NCBI RefSeq assembly: GCF_036250675.1
Contig: NZ_CP109592.1
Location: 3,224,001 to 3,288,000 of the forward strand
Source: Streptomyces sp. NBC_01689
GTDB taxonomy: Bacteria > Actinomycetota > Actinomycetes > Streptomycetales > Streptomycetaceae
DNA length: 64,000 nt
Direction of reading: 5' to 3'
The translations under genes were made by a program, and so were the position numbers. The notes under the pieces were generated by a model that made no database searches, had not been told where the DNA came from, and saw only the letters and a program-made list of their open reading frames with translations. This document shows positions 52,307-62,388 of this stretch, one piece after another. How positions within the stretch are numbered: position 1 is the first letter of the stretch; every line of letters starts with the position of its first letter.

Positions 52307-52567
52307 CCGCCCCATCCCGGTCGGAGCCGCCCCTCCCCGGACGGAGCGCGTCACGATCCGCGCGGGACGGTCCCGCTCCGGCAGGAACCGAGACCGGACC
52401 CGGGCGGGGTCCCCACCCTCACCCCCGCGGGAGCCCAGACCGGAACCACGGTCCCTCGCCCCGGTGGGAGCCGCGTCCGGGACCGGGTACGACGGCCCCG
52501 GTCCGACAGCACCCGGCACCCGGCCCTGGCACCGGCACCGGCACCGGCACCGGCACCGGCCGGGATC
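52307..52567. other. Gap with hexamer repeat between antiporter and MazG-like genes
   Basis: 261 bases, no gene. It contains five copies of the 6-base unit GGCACC (52528-52557), just before the end of the minus-strand MazG-like gene. With the hairpin at 52261-52306 it completes a 312-base convergent gap. Confidence 0.6.
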
Positions 52568-53122
52568 TCACGCCCCCGCGCCGCGCCATCCCTGCCCGCG
52601 CAGCACCGCCGTCACGTCCGGCATGCGGTAGTGCTCGCCCTTGAGGACCTTGCCGTCGGCGCGGCGGGCGACCCGGCCGTCCGGTCCCAGCTTCGTCATG
52701 TTGGACCGGTGGATCTCGGCGATCACCTCGTCGAGGTCGATGCCGTGGACGAGCGCGGTGCCGTACGCCACGTACACGAGGTCGGCCAGCTCGTGCGCCA
52801 GCCGGTCCAGCGGACCCGTGACCGAGACCTCGGCCACTTCGGCGGCCTCCTCGGCGAGCAGCTCGGCCCGGTGGGCGGCGAGCGCCGGGGAGACCTCCCC
52901 CGGAGTGCTCCGGGTGTCGAGCCCGAAGGCGAGGTGGAACGCGCGGACCAGGGTGGCGGGCGACGGAGTCACCGAGGGCGAGCCGTCGGAGGAACCACCC
53001 GGACCTGCGGGCGTCTCCGGGTCCGGGGCTTCCCCGGAGGCCGCGGAAGCCGCGGAAGCCGCGGAAGCCGCGGAAGGCATGGAGGCGGGGTCAGGGACCG
53101 GTGCGGACGAAGAGGACTGCAT
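52568..53122 (-). CDS. MazG-like nucleotide pyrophosphohydrolase-domain protein
   Basis: 184 aa. The domain (about 57-180) carries the metal-binding pattern LLAEEAAEVAEV with HELADLVYVAYGTALVHG downstream, as in MazG/phosphoribosyl-ATP pyrophosphohydrolase-like enzymes, and continues with AEIHRSNMTKLGPDGR. Such proteins remove pyrophosphate from nucleotides; substrate not determined. The first 55 residues are low complexity, including SAASAASAASAAS encoded by four near-identical 9-base units, probably an unstructured tail grown by slippage. ATG 53122 has AGGG upstream. Confidence 0.8.
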   Translation of the reverse strand: MQSSSSAPVPDPASMPSAASAASAASAASGEAPDPETPAGPGGSSDGSPSVTPSPATLVRAFHLAFGLDTRSTPGEVSPALAAHRAELLAEEAAEVAEVSVTGPLDRLAHELADLVYVAYGTALVHGIDLDEVIAEIHRSNMTKLGPDGRVARRADGKVLKGEHYRMPDVTAVLRGQGWRGAGA

Positions 53123-53207
53123 CGTCCGACCCTACCGACCCATCGCACCGCCACCGCGGGCGTCCCGCCCTGGCCAGGAGGGTCCCCGGGCTGGCAGGAT
53201 CGCGCGC

Positions 53208-54206
53208 ATGTTCCAGGCACTCCCCCGCATCGGCAGGCGCCGCGCGCTGTTCGGCTCGGCGGCCGCGTTCGTGGTGCTCGGGCTGCTGCTCTGGTGGCTG
53301 CTGCCGCTGGGCGAGGAGTCGCCGGGCGGGTCGATCACCTTCAGCACGGGCACCCCGACGGGGGTCTACCAGAAGTACGGCGTGCTCCTGCAGAGCGCGA
53401 TCGCCAAGGACATGCCGCGCCTTGACGTCCGTCTGAAGAACAGCGACGGCTCGCAGGAGAACGTGCGCCGGGTGGCCACCGGGCAGGCCGACTTCACCAT
53501 CGCGGCGGCCGACGCGGTGGAGACGTACCTGCTGGAGGACAAGCCGGGCGCGGACCGGCTGCGCGGCTGCGCACGGCTGTACGACGACTACGTGCACCTG
53601 GTGGTCCCGCGCGCCTCGTCCGTGCGGTCGGTGGCGGACCTGCGGGGCAGGAAGGTCGCCGTGGGCCCGGCCGGTTCCGGGGTACGGCTGATAGCGGAGC
53701 ACGTGCTCCAGGCGGCCGGCCTCGATCCGGCGAAGGACATCTCGGCCTTCCCCGACGGGATCGGGACCATGCCCGGCCTGCTCCGGCACCACACGATCGA
53801 CGCCTTCTTCTGGTCGGGCGGTCTGCCGACCAGTGCCGTACAGAAGCTCTCTGGCGGCTTCGACATCAGGCTGGTGCCGATCGGCAGCGACCTCGTCGCG
53901 AAGCTGCACGAGCAGGGGGGCGCCTCCCGCTACTACCGGGCCGCCGTGATGCCCGCGGACGCCTATCCCGCGGCGCAGCAGGGCGGTTCCGTGCAGACAC
54001 TGGCCGTGGCGAACTACCTGATCACCCGGGAGGACTCCGACCCGCGGCTGACGGAGGAACTCACCCGTACGGTGATCAACAGCCGCGACCGCATCGGTTC
54101 CCAGGTGCACGCGGCCCAGCTCGTGGACCTGCGCACGGCGATCTACACGGACCCGCTGCCCCTGCACGAAGGCGCCCGGCGCTACTACCGCTCCGTCAAG
54201 CCCTAG
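53208..54206 (+). CDS. TAXI-family solute-binding protein, membrane-anchored
   Basis: 332 aa. After a basic N-terminus (RIGRRR), one hydrophobic helix (ALFGSAAAFVVLGLLLWWLLPL) serves as an anchor; there is no lipobox Cys. The TAXI domain follows: SITFSTGTPTGVYQKYG, KNSDGSQENVRRVATGQADF, VAVGPAGSGVRLIAEHVL and DAFFWSGGLPTSAV. TAXI proteins usually deliver solutes to TRAP permeases, and the Thermus member binds glutamate/glutamine. No TRAP permease genes are present here. ATG 53208 has AGGA about 10 bases upstream. It is convergent with gluK, 61 bases apart. Confidence 0.85.
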   Translation: MFQALPRIGRRRALFGSAAAFVVLGLLLWWLLPLGEESPGGSITFSTGTPTGVYQKYGVLLQSAIAKDMPRLDVRLKNSDGSQENVRRVATGQADFTIAAADAVETYLLEDKPGADRLRGCARLYDDYVHLVVPRASSVRSVADLRGRKVAVGPAGSGVRLIAEHVLQAAGLDPAKDISAFPDGIGTMPGLLRHHTIDAFFWSGGLPTSAVQKLSGGFDIRLVPIGSDLVAKLHEQGGASRYYRAAVMPADAYPAAQQGGSVQTLAVANYLITREDSDPRLTEELTRTVINSRDRIGSQVHAAQLVDLRTAIYTDPLPLHEGARRYYRSVKP

Positions 54207-54267
54207 TCCGGGCGAGCCGAACGCGCCGCGGATCACGCCGCGGATCGCGCCGCCGGGCACGCGAGGA

Positions 54268-55674
54268 TCAGGGCGCCGGTTCGGACCTCGGCACCGTCAC
54301 GGTCACCTTCAGCCCGCCCGGTTCGTGATGGGCGTACGAGAGGGAGCCGCCGCCGGCCGCGAGCAGGACCCGCGAGATGGACAGACCGAGTCCCGACCCC
54401 TTGATGTTCTGATGGCCTGCGCTGCGCCAGAAGCGGTCGCCGATACGGGCGAGTTCCTCGTCGCTCAGGCCAGGACCGCGGTCGGTGACGACGACCTTCG
54501 AGACCTCGCCGTCGGCGAGGACCTCCACCTCGACGCTCTCCCCCTCCGGCGTGAACTTCAGGGCGTTGTCTATCACCGCGTCCAGGGCGCTGGACAGCGT
54601 GACCGGGTCGGCCCACGCGGTGGTGGCCGGGCAGGTCCCGGTCAGCCGTACGCCCATGCTGTCGGCGAGGGGTGACCAGGAGGCGACGCGCTCGGCCGTC
54701 AGCTCGCCGACGTCGGTGAGCCGCAGGTCGGCCTCGGCGTGCTCGGCGAGCGCGAGGTCGAGCAGGTCGTCCAGAACCTCGGCGAGCCGCTTTCCCTCGG
54801 TGCGGACGGACGCGATCTCCTCGTTTCCTTCCGGCAGTTCGAGGGCGAGCAGCTCGATGCGGAGCAGCAACGCCGAGAGCGGGTTGCGGAGTTGGTGCGA
54901 GGCGTCGGCGACGAAGGCCCGCTGCTGCTCCAGGACGTCCTCGACGTTGTCCGCCATCTCGTTGAACGACCGGGCCAGACGCCGGAGTTCGGGGGGACCG
55001 CCGGCGGCCGCGACCCGGGACTTCAGGCGTCCGGTCGCGATGTCGTGGGTGGTCGCGTCGAGGACGCGGACCGGCCGGAGCACCCAGCCGGTCAGCCGCA
55101 GGGCCGCGCCGAGGGCGAGGAGCATCGCGGCGATCTCGCCCGCGCCGATGATCAGCCAGCCGTGCAGGATCTTCGAACGCATCTGCCCGGTGGGCGAGTC
55201 GGTGACGACGACGGCGATGACGTCACCGTCCCGGATCACCGGCGAGGCGACGACCAGCCGGTGCCGCTGCCAGGGCCAGACCTGTTCCGGGTCGTGGCTG
55301 CGGCGGCCGAGGAGTGCCTCGTCGAAGGCCTCGCGGCCCTCGCCCTCCGCGGGCAGGTACAGGGTCTCCGGCGCGTTGGCCATGACGGCGTGGTTGCGGT
55401 AGAAGACGCCGGTGCGGATGCCGTACACGTCGTAGTAAGCGGCGAGTTCCTTGATCAGGGTCTGCCGGCGCTCGTCGACGGCGTTTCCCCGGGGGCCGTT
55501 CGGCTGGTCGGTGACGAACTGCGCGAGGGCGGCGAAGCGGGCCGTGTCGTCGATGCGGTCGACGACCACGCGCTGCTGCTCGGCGCCCGCGACGCTCCCG
55601 GCCAGCGGGATGCCGAGCGCGAGCAGCACGGCGGCCATCAGGACGATGAGCAGGGGGAGCAGGCGGGTGCGCAC
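54268..55674 (-). CDS. gluK: Sensor histidine kinase GluK
   Basis: 468 aa. An N-terminal membrane helix (LLPLLIVLMAAVLLALGIPL), an external domain of about 130 residues, a second helix (GWLIIGAGEIAAMLLALGAAL), a HAMP domain (RPVRVLDATTHDIATG), HisKA with VADASHQLRNPLSALLLR, and an ATPase domain with AVIDNALKFTPEG and VTDRGPGLSDEE. By position beside gluABCD and pairing with an OmpR-type regulator it corresponds to GluK of S. coelicolor, which with GluR controls glutamate uptake. GTG 55674 starts 8 bases after the gluR stop, with no clear ribosome site, so coupling to gluR is likely. Confidence 0.85.
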   Translation of the reverse strand: MRTRLLPLLIVLMAAVLLALGIPLAGSVAGAEQQRVVVDRIDDTARFAALAQFVTDQPNGPRGNAVDERRQTLIKELAAYYDVYGIRTGVFYRNHAVMANAPETLYLPAEGEGREAFDEALLGRRSHDPEQVWPWQRHRLVVASPVIRDGDVIAVVVTDSPTGQMRSKILHGWLIIGAGEIAAMLLALGAALRLTGWVLRPVRVLDATTHDIATGRLKSRVAAAGGPPELRRLARSFNEMADNVEDVLEQQRAFVADASHQLRNPLSALLLRIELLALELPEGNEEIASVRTEGKRLAEVLDDLLDLALAEHAEADLRLTDVGELTAERVASWSPLADSMGVRLTGTCPATTAWADPVTLSSALDAVIDNALKFTPEGESVEVEVLADGEVSKVVVTDRGPGLSDEELARIGDRFWRSAGHQNIKGSGLGLSISRVLLAAGGGSLSYAHHEPGGLKVTVTVPRSEPAP

Positions 55675-55682
55675 GGTGCACG

Positions 55683-56369
55683 CTACGACGTGGGGGCGAC
55701 GAGGCGGTACCCCACGCCGCGCACGGTCTCGATCAGCGCCGGCATCCGCAGTTTGGAGCGCAGGGACGCGACGTGCACCTCCAGGGTGCGTCCGGTCCCC
55801 TCCCAACTGGTGCGCCAGACCTCGCTGATGATCTGCTCCCGGCGGAAGACGACGCCGGGCCGCTGGGCGAGCAGCGCCAGCAGGTCGAACTCCTTCCGGG
55901 TCAGCTGGACGACCGAACCGCCCACGCTGACCTGGCGGGTGGGCAGTTCGATGCGGACCTGGCCGAGCCGCAGGGCGCCGTCGCCGGGGGCCCCGGTGTC
56001 GTCGGGGACGCTGCGCCGGCTGACGGCGTGGATCCGGGCGAGCAGTTCCCCGGTGTCGTACGGCTTCACCACGTAGTCGTCGGCGCCGAGGTTGAGGCCG
56101 TGGATGCGGGAGCGCACGTCGGAGCGGGCCGTGACCATGATCACCGGGGTGCTGGTGCGCTTGCGGATCTTGCCGCAGACCTCGTAGCCGTCCTGGTCGG
56201 GCAGGCCCAGGTCGAGCAGGACGACACCGAACCCGTCGCTCTCCGGGACCAGCGCCCGCAGGGCCTCCTCGCCGCTGCGGGCGTGGGTGACCTCGAAGCC
56301 GTGCCGCGCCAGGACCGCGGACAGGGCGGCGGCGACGTGGTTGTCGTCCTCGACGAGCAGCAGTCTCAT
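55683..56369 (-). CDS. gluR: OmpR-type response regulator GluR
   Basis: 228 aa. Receiver domain MRLLLVEDDNHVAAAL with Asp53 (VVLLDLGLP) and the switch Lys in YVVKPYD. The winged-helix output domain contains VVQLTRKEFDLLALLAQRPG and EVHVASLRSKLR. ATG 56369 has GGAGGGGG about 5 bases upstream. It is divergent from gluA across a 424-base regulatory region and followed by gluK. In S. coelicolor the GluR-GluK system responds to glutamate and activates gluABCD; identity here rests on synteny and domain type. Confidence 0.87.
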   Translation of the reverse strand: MRLLLVEDDNHVAAALSAVLARHGFEVTHARSGEEALRALVPESDGFGVVLLDLGLPDQDGYEVCGKIRKRTSTPVIMVTARSDVRSRIHGLNLGADDYVVKPYDTGELLARIHAVSRRSVPDDTGAPGDGALRLGQVRIELPTRQVSVGGSVVQLTRKEFDLLALLAQRPGVVFRREQIISEVWRTSWEGTGRTLEVHVASLRSKLRMPALIETVRGVGYRLVAPTS

Positions 56370-56793
56370 TCCGGCCCCCTCCGGTCCATCGGTCGTCCGC
56401 CCCGGTCCGTCGTTCGTACGGTGCTTCGTTCGCACGGTTCTTTCGTTCGTGTCTTCCGTCCGCGCGGTCCTGGTCCGGAGCGCCACGTACGGCCCCCGAC
56501 TTGTACAACGTCGAACAGTCTCGGTCTGTACAACCGGGGCACATGTCCGTGCCCCCTGGAAGTCACGCCGATGGACAAGGACGGCGTCAAGGGCGTTCCG
56601 GTTGCGGAGGGCTTCCGTTACCCAGCCGGTACCCTGCCGCGCGCCGGGCACGCGCGGGGCGCTCGCGTGCGGCTACGACACGTGTCCGATTGCTATCGGA
56701 TCGTGATGCTCAAGTTCCCCTCAGATGTAATGACGCTGGTCGCGAGGGCTCACTACTGTCCACCGAAACCGAGGAGGACGGAGCCCCAGAGCG
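56370..56793. other. Divergent regulatory region gluR-gluA
   Basis: 424 bases without a convincing gene. It contains two copies of a TTGTACAAC-type motif (56501-56534). AT-richer sequence around 56690-56740 is where the gluA promoter probably lies, but I cannot assign -35/-10 boxes with confidence. Confidence 0.5.
56501..56534. promoter_or_regulatory. Paired TTGTACAAC motifs, candidate GluR site
   Basis: TTGTACAAC at 56501-56509 and CTGTACAAC at 56526-56534 are direct repeats 25 bases apart. Because TTGTACAA is itself palindromic, the pair can also be read as an inverted repeat. OmpR-type regulators often bind direct repeats. Its position in the gluR-gluA gap makes it a candidate; binding is inference. 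Confidence 0.4.
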
Positions 56794-57570
<777 letters not shown>

Positions 57571-57655
57571 CACCGACGCAGCGCCGCCCCGGCCGGTGCC
57601 CGCCACCGGCCGGAACCACGCAACGCCGAATCAGCCGAATCGAAGGATGTCCACC

Positions 57656-58573
57656 ATGAAGTTCCGCACCTCCGCCTCCGCGGCGGTCCTCGCCACCCTC
57701 GCGCTCGCCCTGACGGCCTGTGGCGGCGAGTCCGGCAACGCCGGCGACAAGCCCGCAGGCGAGAGCACGGGGGCGAACGCGCCCAAGCTGCCGACGTACG
57801 CCGTCGCGAGCGGTGTGAAGGTCGACTCCGCCACGCTGAAGAAGGCGCAGCAGGCGGGCAAGCTCGTCGTCGGCGCCAAGAACGACCAGCCCTACCTGGG
57901 CTTCGAGGACACCACGGGCAAGCGGTCCGGCTTCGACGTCGAGATCGCCAAGATGGTCGCCGCGGACCTCGGGTTCAAGCCCGAGCAGCTCGAGTTCAAG
58001 ACCGTCGACTCCAACGTCCGCGAGACCACCATCTCGAAGGGCGAGGTCGACCTGTACGTGGGTACGTACACGATCAACGACGAGCGCAAGAAGCAGGTCG
58101 GCTTCGCGGGCCCGTACTTCAAGGCGGGCGCCGACCTGCTCGTGCGCAAGGACGAGAAGGGCATCACCGGCCCCGACTCGCTCAAGGGCAAGACCGTCTG
58201 CTCCATCAAGGGCTCCACTCCGCTCCAGGAGATCAAGAAGCCCAAGTACGGCGCCAAGACCGTCGAGCTGTCGAAGTACTCCGAGTGCGTCCAGCAGCTC
58301 CTCAACAACGAGGTCGACGCCGTCACCACCGACGACGCCATCCTCAAGGGTTACGCGGCGCAGCGCCCCGCCAAGCTCAAGGTGATCGGGCAGCCGTTCA
58401 CCGAGGAGCCGTACGGCGTGGGCATGAACAAGGACGACAAGGCCCTGCGCGACGCGGTCAACGACGCCTTGGAGAAGCACGAGAAGAACGGCGACTACAA
58501 GAAGGCGTACGACGCGACGCTCGGTCTGTCCGGCTCGCCGTACGCCGAGCCGCCGGCCGTCGAGCGCTACTGA
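57656..58573 (+). CDS. gluB: Glutamate-binding lipoprotein
   Basis: 305 aa. The signal peptide ends in the lipobox LTACGG (Cys about 22), so it is anchored to the outer face of the membrane. The ligand-binding domain (KLVVGAKNDQPYLGFEDTTG, GFDVEIAKMVAADLG, STPLQEIKKPKYG) is the class that binds polar amino acids. The start at ATG 57656 is preferred over ATG 57647, because GAAGG abuts the latter but lies 9 bases before the former. Confidence 0.93.
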   Translation: MKFRTSASAAVLATLALALTACGGESGNAGDKPAGESTGANAPKLPTYAVASGVKVDSATLKKAQQAGKLVVGAKNDQPYLGFEDTTGKRSGFDVEIAKMVAADLGFKPEQLEFKTVDSNVRETTISKGEVDLYVGTYTINDERKKQVGFAGPYFKAGADLLVRKDEKGITGPDSLKGKTVCSIKGSTPLQEIKKPKYGAKTVELSKYSECVQQLLNNEVDAVTTDDAILKGYAAQRPAKLKVIGQPFTEEPYGVGMNKDDKALRDAVNDALEKHEKNGDYKKAYDATLGLSGSPYAEPPAVERY

Positions 58574-58740
58574 CGCGCCGCTGAGCCGCCGACGCCGCGC
58601 GGGCGTCGACCGGGCCGGTGTCCGCCGGCCCGGTGCCCCGCGCGCGTGCGGCGGTCCCTCGGTCCGTGCCCGCGACGCCGTCCGGCGCACCGCCCCGGAC
58701 GCGGCCTTCCCTGCCCGTACACCGCCACGAGGACCTCCCC

Positions 58741-59388
58741 GTGAACGTTTTGCTCGACCATCTCGCGGACTTCCGCGAGGGGTTCATAGGCACCGTACTG
58801 CTGACCTTCGCCAGCGGTCTCCTCGCGATGGTGCTGGGTGTCATCATCGCCGGGTTCCGCGTCTCGCCCGTGCCTCCGCTGCGGATGTTCGGCACGGCCT
58901 GGGTCACCCTCTTCCGCAACACCCCCCTGACGCTCCTCTTCCTCGTCGCGTGGTTCGTCGTCCCGGTCGTCTTCGTACCGGGTCTGAGCCCGTGGATGAA
59001 GGCGCTGCTGGCCCTGAGCTTCTACACCTCGGCCTTCGTCTGCGAGGCCATCCGCTCGGGCATCAACACGGTGCCGCTCGGCCAGGCGGAGGCCGCCCGC
59101 TCGCTCGGCATGAGCTTCTCGCAGACCCTGCGGCTGATCGTCCTGCCGCAGGCGACGCGGACCGTGATCCCTCCGCTCAGCTCGATCTTCATCGCCCTGA
59201 CCAAGAACTCGGCGATCGCGGGCGCGTTCAGCGTCACCGAACTGTTCGGCGTGCAGAAGATGCTGAGCGACCAGGGCTTCACCATCACCTGGATCTTCCT
59301 GTGGGTGGCTCTGGGCTACCTCGTCATCACCTTCTCGATCAGCGGTCTCTTCCGGCTGCTGGAGCGGCGACTGGGGGTCGCGCGATGA
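58741..59388 (+). CDS. gluC: Glutamate ABC transporter permease GluC
   Basis: 215 aa with about five hydrophobic helices. The permease EAA-type loop is AEAARSLGMSFSQTLRLIVLPQA, and the HisM/GlnP-type opening is FREGFIGTVLLTFASGLLAM. GTG 58741 has GAGGA 8 bases upstream. The stop overlaps the gluD start by 4 bases (ATGA). It pairs with GluD as the membrane channel. Confidence 0.93.
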   Translation: MNVLLDHLADFREGFIGTVLLTFASGLLAMVLGVIIAGFRVSPVPPLRMFGTAWVTLFRNTPLTLLFLVAWFVVPVVFVPGLSPWMKALLALSFYTSAFVCEAIRSGINTVPLGQAEAARSLGMSFSQTLRLIVLPQATRTVIPPLSSIFIALTKNSAIAGAFSVTELFGVQKMLSDQGFTITWIFLWVALGYLVITFSISGLFRLLERRLGVAR

Positions 59389-60329
59389 CTTCGAGCGTTC
59401 TGTACGACGCGCCGGGCCCCAAGGCGCGGCTGCGCAACCGCCTCTACACGGTGCTCGGTTCGCTGGCCCTGGCCGCCCTGCTCGCCTTCGTCGTGTACCG
59501 GCTCGACGCCAAGAACCAGCTGGACCCCGACGTCTGGAACATCTTCAACAACGCCGGTGTGCGCGCCAACATCCGGGACGGCGTGCTCACCACGTTGAAG
59601 GTGTTCGCCGTGGCCGGGGTGCTGTCCCTGGTCCTCGGGCTGCTCCTCGCCGTGGCACGCCTGTCCGAGCGCCGGCCGGTCCGCTGGTTCGCGACCGGCT
59701 TCATCGAACTGTTCCGGGCCGTCCCGCTGCTCATCACCATCTACGCCCTGTGGGTGCTCTTCCTCACCTACAAGAACGACCTCGGCGCCGTCGGTGACAA
59801 CACCGCGTTCTGGGGTCTCGTGATCGGCCTGACCGTCTACAACGGCAGTGTGCAGGCGGAGATCTTCCGCGCGGGCATCAACGCGGTACCCAAGGGCCAG
59901 GTGGAGGCCGCGTACGCGCTCGGCCTGCGCAAGTACCAGGTGATGACGACGCTGCTGCTGCCGCAGGCGGTCCGTTCCATGCTGCCCACGATGATCAGTC
60001 AGCTGGTGGTCACGCTCAAGGACACCTCGCTCGGCTACGTCATCACGTACACGGAACTCCTGTTCGCCACCCGGACGATGGCCAACAACATCATCGTCAA
60101 CGGGGAGAACCCGTTCACGGCCGTCACCATCGTCGTCGGCGCGATCTACATCGCGATGTGCCTCGCGCTCTCCTCGGTCGCGACGTGGATCGAGCGGCGG
60201 GGCCGCCGCTCGAAGACCGGGGTCGCGGTGGCGGCGGCCGCCGAGCCCGCCGAACAGCCGGGGGTCCTCGACGCGGCCGACCGCATCCCGGAACAGGCCG
60301 ACGGGGACGCGGACCGTCCGGTGAAGTAG
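59385..60329 (+). CDS. gluD: Glutamate ABC transporter permease GluD
   Basis: 314 aa, starting at ATG 59385 in a 4-base overlap with gluC. It has an extra N-terminal helix (VLGSLALAALLAFVVYRL) before the permease core, the loop QVEAAYALGLRKYQVMTTLLLPQA, and a C-terminal cytoplasmic tail of about 45 residues rich in Ala/Glu/Pro. It forms the importer with GluC, energised by GluA. A strong palindromic terminator follows. Confidence 0.93.
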   Translation: MTSSVLYDAPGPKARLRNRLYTVLGSLALAALLAFVVYRLDAKNQLDPDVWNIFNNAGVRANIRDGVLTTLKVFAVAGVLSLVLGLLLAVARLSERRPVRWFATGFIELFRAVPLLITIYALWVLFLTYKNDLGAVGDNTAFWGLVIGLTVYNGSVQAEIFRAGINAVPKGQVEAAYALGLRKYQVMTTLLLPQAVRSMLPTMISQLVVTLKDTSLGYVITYTELLFATRTMANNIIVNGENPFTAVTIVVGAIYIAMCLALSSVATWIERRGRRSKTGVAVAAAAEPAEQPGVLDAADRIPEQADGDADRPVK

Positions 60330-60342
60330 CCGCGGACCACGG

Positions 60343-60370
60343 GCGGGCGGCACACCGGTGTGCCGCCCGC
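60343..60370 (+). terminator. gluABCD terminator palindrome
   Basis: A perfect 28-base palindrome with half-site GCGGGCGGCACACC begins 13 bases after the gluD stop. Its core GGCACACCGG recurs in the terminator at 62617-62664. Confidence 0.8.
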
Positions 60371-60487
<117 letters not shown>

Positions 60488-60705
60488 AATGTCCGGCGGA
60501 CGGAGGCGACCGGGCCCCCGGGGCGCGGCGCCCGCGCCCCCGTCCGCCGGTGACAGCTGATCATCACTCAGCCGTGCGGCGGACCTCGTCACTTGACGCA
60601 AGCACCGGCACTGGGTTGCATACATTCTGTGATCGTGCACCCTGCTCCGTTCCCTTGTTCACCCACGTCCTTCAGGGCACCGCTGCGGGCAGGGGGCGCC
60701 GCGCC

Positions 60706-62388
60706 GTGGACCCGGTGATCATTGTCGGCGCGGGGCCCGTGGGCCTCACGCTGGCCCTTGCGCTGGCCCGCCAGGAGGTCCCCTCCGTGGTCCTCGACGA
60801 GGGGCCGGGCAAGGACGAACAACGGCTCGCGCGGACGGTGGTGCTGCGTGAGGACACCGCCGCGCTCGTCGAACGCCTGACGGGTCTCCCCCTCTCCGCC
60901 GCCGGTTTCCGTTGGGCCGGATGGCGGTCGATGCGGCGCAAGCAGGTGATGCGCGAGATCCGTTTCGACGCGCAGGATTCAGCCGGCCCCCGAGGCGCCG
61001 GCAGCGCCGGGGAACCCGGCGACGACGAGGTGCTCGCGCCGCCGCTGCACCTCGCGCAGCACACCCTCACGGCCGCCCTGCGCGAGGCCATCGCCCACGA
61101 ACGGCTGATCAGGCTCGCCGCCGACAGCCGCCTCGACTCCGTCGAGCAGGAGACCTCGGGTGTCACCGCGCACACCCGTGGCTCCAACGGGACCTGGTGG
61201 AGGGGCAGTTACCTGGTCGGCTGCGACGGCCCGCGCTCGACCGTCCGCAAGCTCCAGGACATCCGCTTCCCCGGGCGCACGGCCGTCGAACGGCACGCGG
61301 TCGCCGCGCTGCGGACGGAACTTCCCTGGCCGGGCGAGGCGTTGCTGCACCGGATGCCACCGTGGCGGACCTCGGGTCCCTCGGCCGGCGAGGTGACCGC
61401 CCGCCCCCTCGCCGACGACGTGTGGCGTCTGGACTGGCTGTTGCCGCCCGGCAAGGACCTGGTCACCCCGGACCTGCTGGTGACACGCATCCGGGAGACC
61501 CTCGCGGGCTGGAGCGGCGGCTCCACCCCCGCGTACGAGCTGCTCGACACCGGTGTCCACACCGTCCACCACCGCCTCGCTCGCCGGTGGCGGTCGGGCC
61601 GGGTCTTCCTCGCCGGGGACGCCGCGCACCTGCTCGGCGCCCTCGGCACCCAGGGGCTCGACGAGGGCCTGCGGGACGCCGACAACCTCGCCTGGAAGCT
61701 GGCGGTCGCCTGGCACCACGGCCCGCACGAGACGCTGCTCGACAGCTACCAGGTCGAGCGGCGCGCCGTCGTCGCCGCCCGGCTGCGCGCCGCCGACCAG
61801 GCACTTCCGCTGCTGCGGGGCGGCGGCGGGCTGCGCTCGTACGTGCCGGGATCGGCCCGCGGCCACGACGTCATGCTCACGGACGGGCACCTGGGACGCG
61901 GCCCACTGGGCAGGCCCGGGACGTACGGCGGCTCGCCGCTCGCGCCTCGCCCCTCCGAGTCGGAGACCCCGGTGGACACGGCACCCGGTGCGCCGGTCGT
62001 CGACGTGCGCGTCACCGCGGAGGACGGCACCTTCGTACCGCTACGGGACCGGCTCGGCCGCGGGGTCCTGCTGGTCGTGCTGATCGCGCCGGGTACGGGG
62101 GTGTGGGAGCGCAAGCACTGGGTGACGGCCGGGATCATGCCCCGGCTCGCGGCGGCCGTGACCGCGCTGCCCCACCCCGCCGAGCTCCTGGTGGCCGAGA
62201 GCTACCCCGGCGCGGCCGCGCACAGCGTGCTGCTGGTCCGCCCCGACGGCCATCTGGTCACCGCGCTGAGCGGCGTGCGCCCGGCCGATCTGTACGCGGC
62301 GGCCGAGGCGGTCCTGGGCGGCTCCGCCGGACCGACGGCCGAAGCGGAGCGGGAGACGAGAGCGGAGAACGCGGTGCGCACGGGCTGA
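60706..62388 (+). CDS. FAD-dependent aromatic-ring monooxygenase family protein
   Basis: 560 aa from GTG 60706, with AGGGGG 9 bases upstream. FAD-binding motif VIIVGAGPVGLTLALALARQ at the N-terminus; the central VGCDGPRSTVR (DG motif) and VFLAGDAAHLLGALGTQGLDEG (GD motif) are those of para-hydroxybenzoate hydroxylase-like enzymes. After about residue 400 a C-terminal thioredoxin-like domain follows (LRDRLGRGVLLVVLIAPG), as in phenol hydroxylase-type members. It probably hydroxylates a small aromatic or polyketide using NAD(P)H and oxygen. It stands alone, with no other secondary-metabolism genes nearby. TTGACG (60593) and TACATT (60621) lie upstream but 22 bases apart, so the promoter is unclear. 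Confidence 0.85.
   Translation: MDPVIIVGAGPVGLTLALALARQEVPSVVLDEGPGKDEQRLARTVVLREDTAALVERLTGLPLSAAGFRWAGWRSMRRKQVMREIRFDAQDSAGPRGAGSAGEPGDDEVLAPPLHLAQHTLTAALREAIAHERLIRLAADSRLDSVEQETSGVTAHTRGSNGTWWRGSYLVGCDGPRSTVRKLQDIRFPGRTAVERHAVAALRTELPWPGEALLHRMPPWRTSGPSAGEVTARPLADDVWRLDWLLPPGKDLVTPDLLVTRIRETLAGWSGGSTPAYELLDTGVHTVHHRLARRWRSGRVFLAGDAAHLLGALGTQGLDEGLRDADNLAWKLAVAWHHGPHETLLDSYQVERRAVVAARLRAADQALPLLRGGGGLRSYVPGSARGHDVMLTDGHLGRGPLGRPGTYGGSPLAPRPSESETPVDTAPGAPVVDVRVTAEDGTFVPLRDRLGRGVLLVVLIAPGTGVWERKHWVTAGIMPRLAAAVTALPHPAELLVAESYPGAAAHSVLLVRPDGHLVTALSGVRPADLYAAAEAVLGGSAGPTAEAERETRAENAVRTG

Noticed and set aside
60593..60626. Promoter of the monooxygenase gene formed by TTGACG and TACATT
   Set aside because: The 22-base spacing is too long for a standard promoter.
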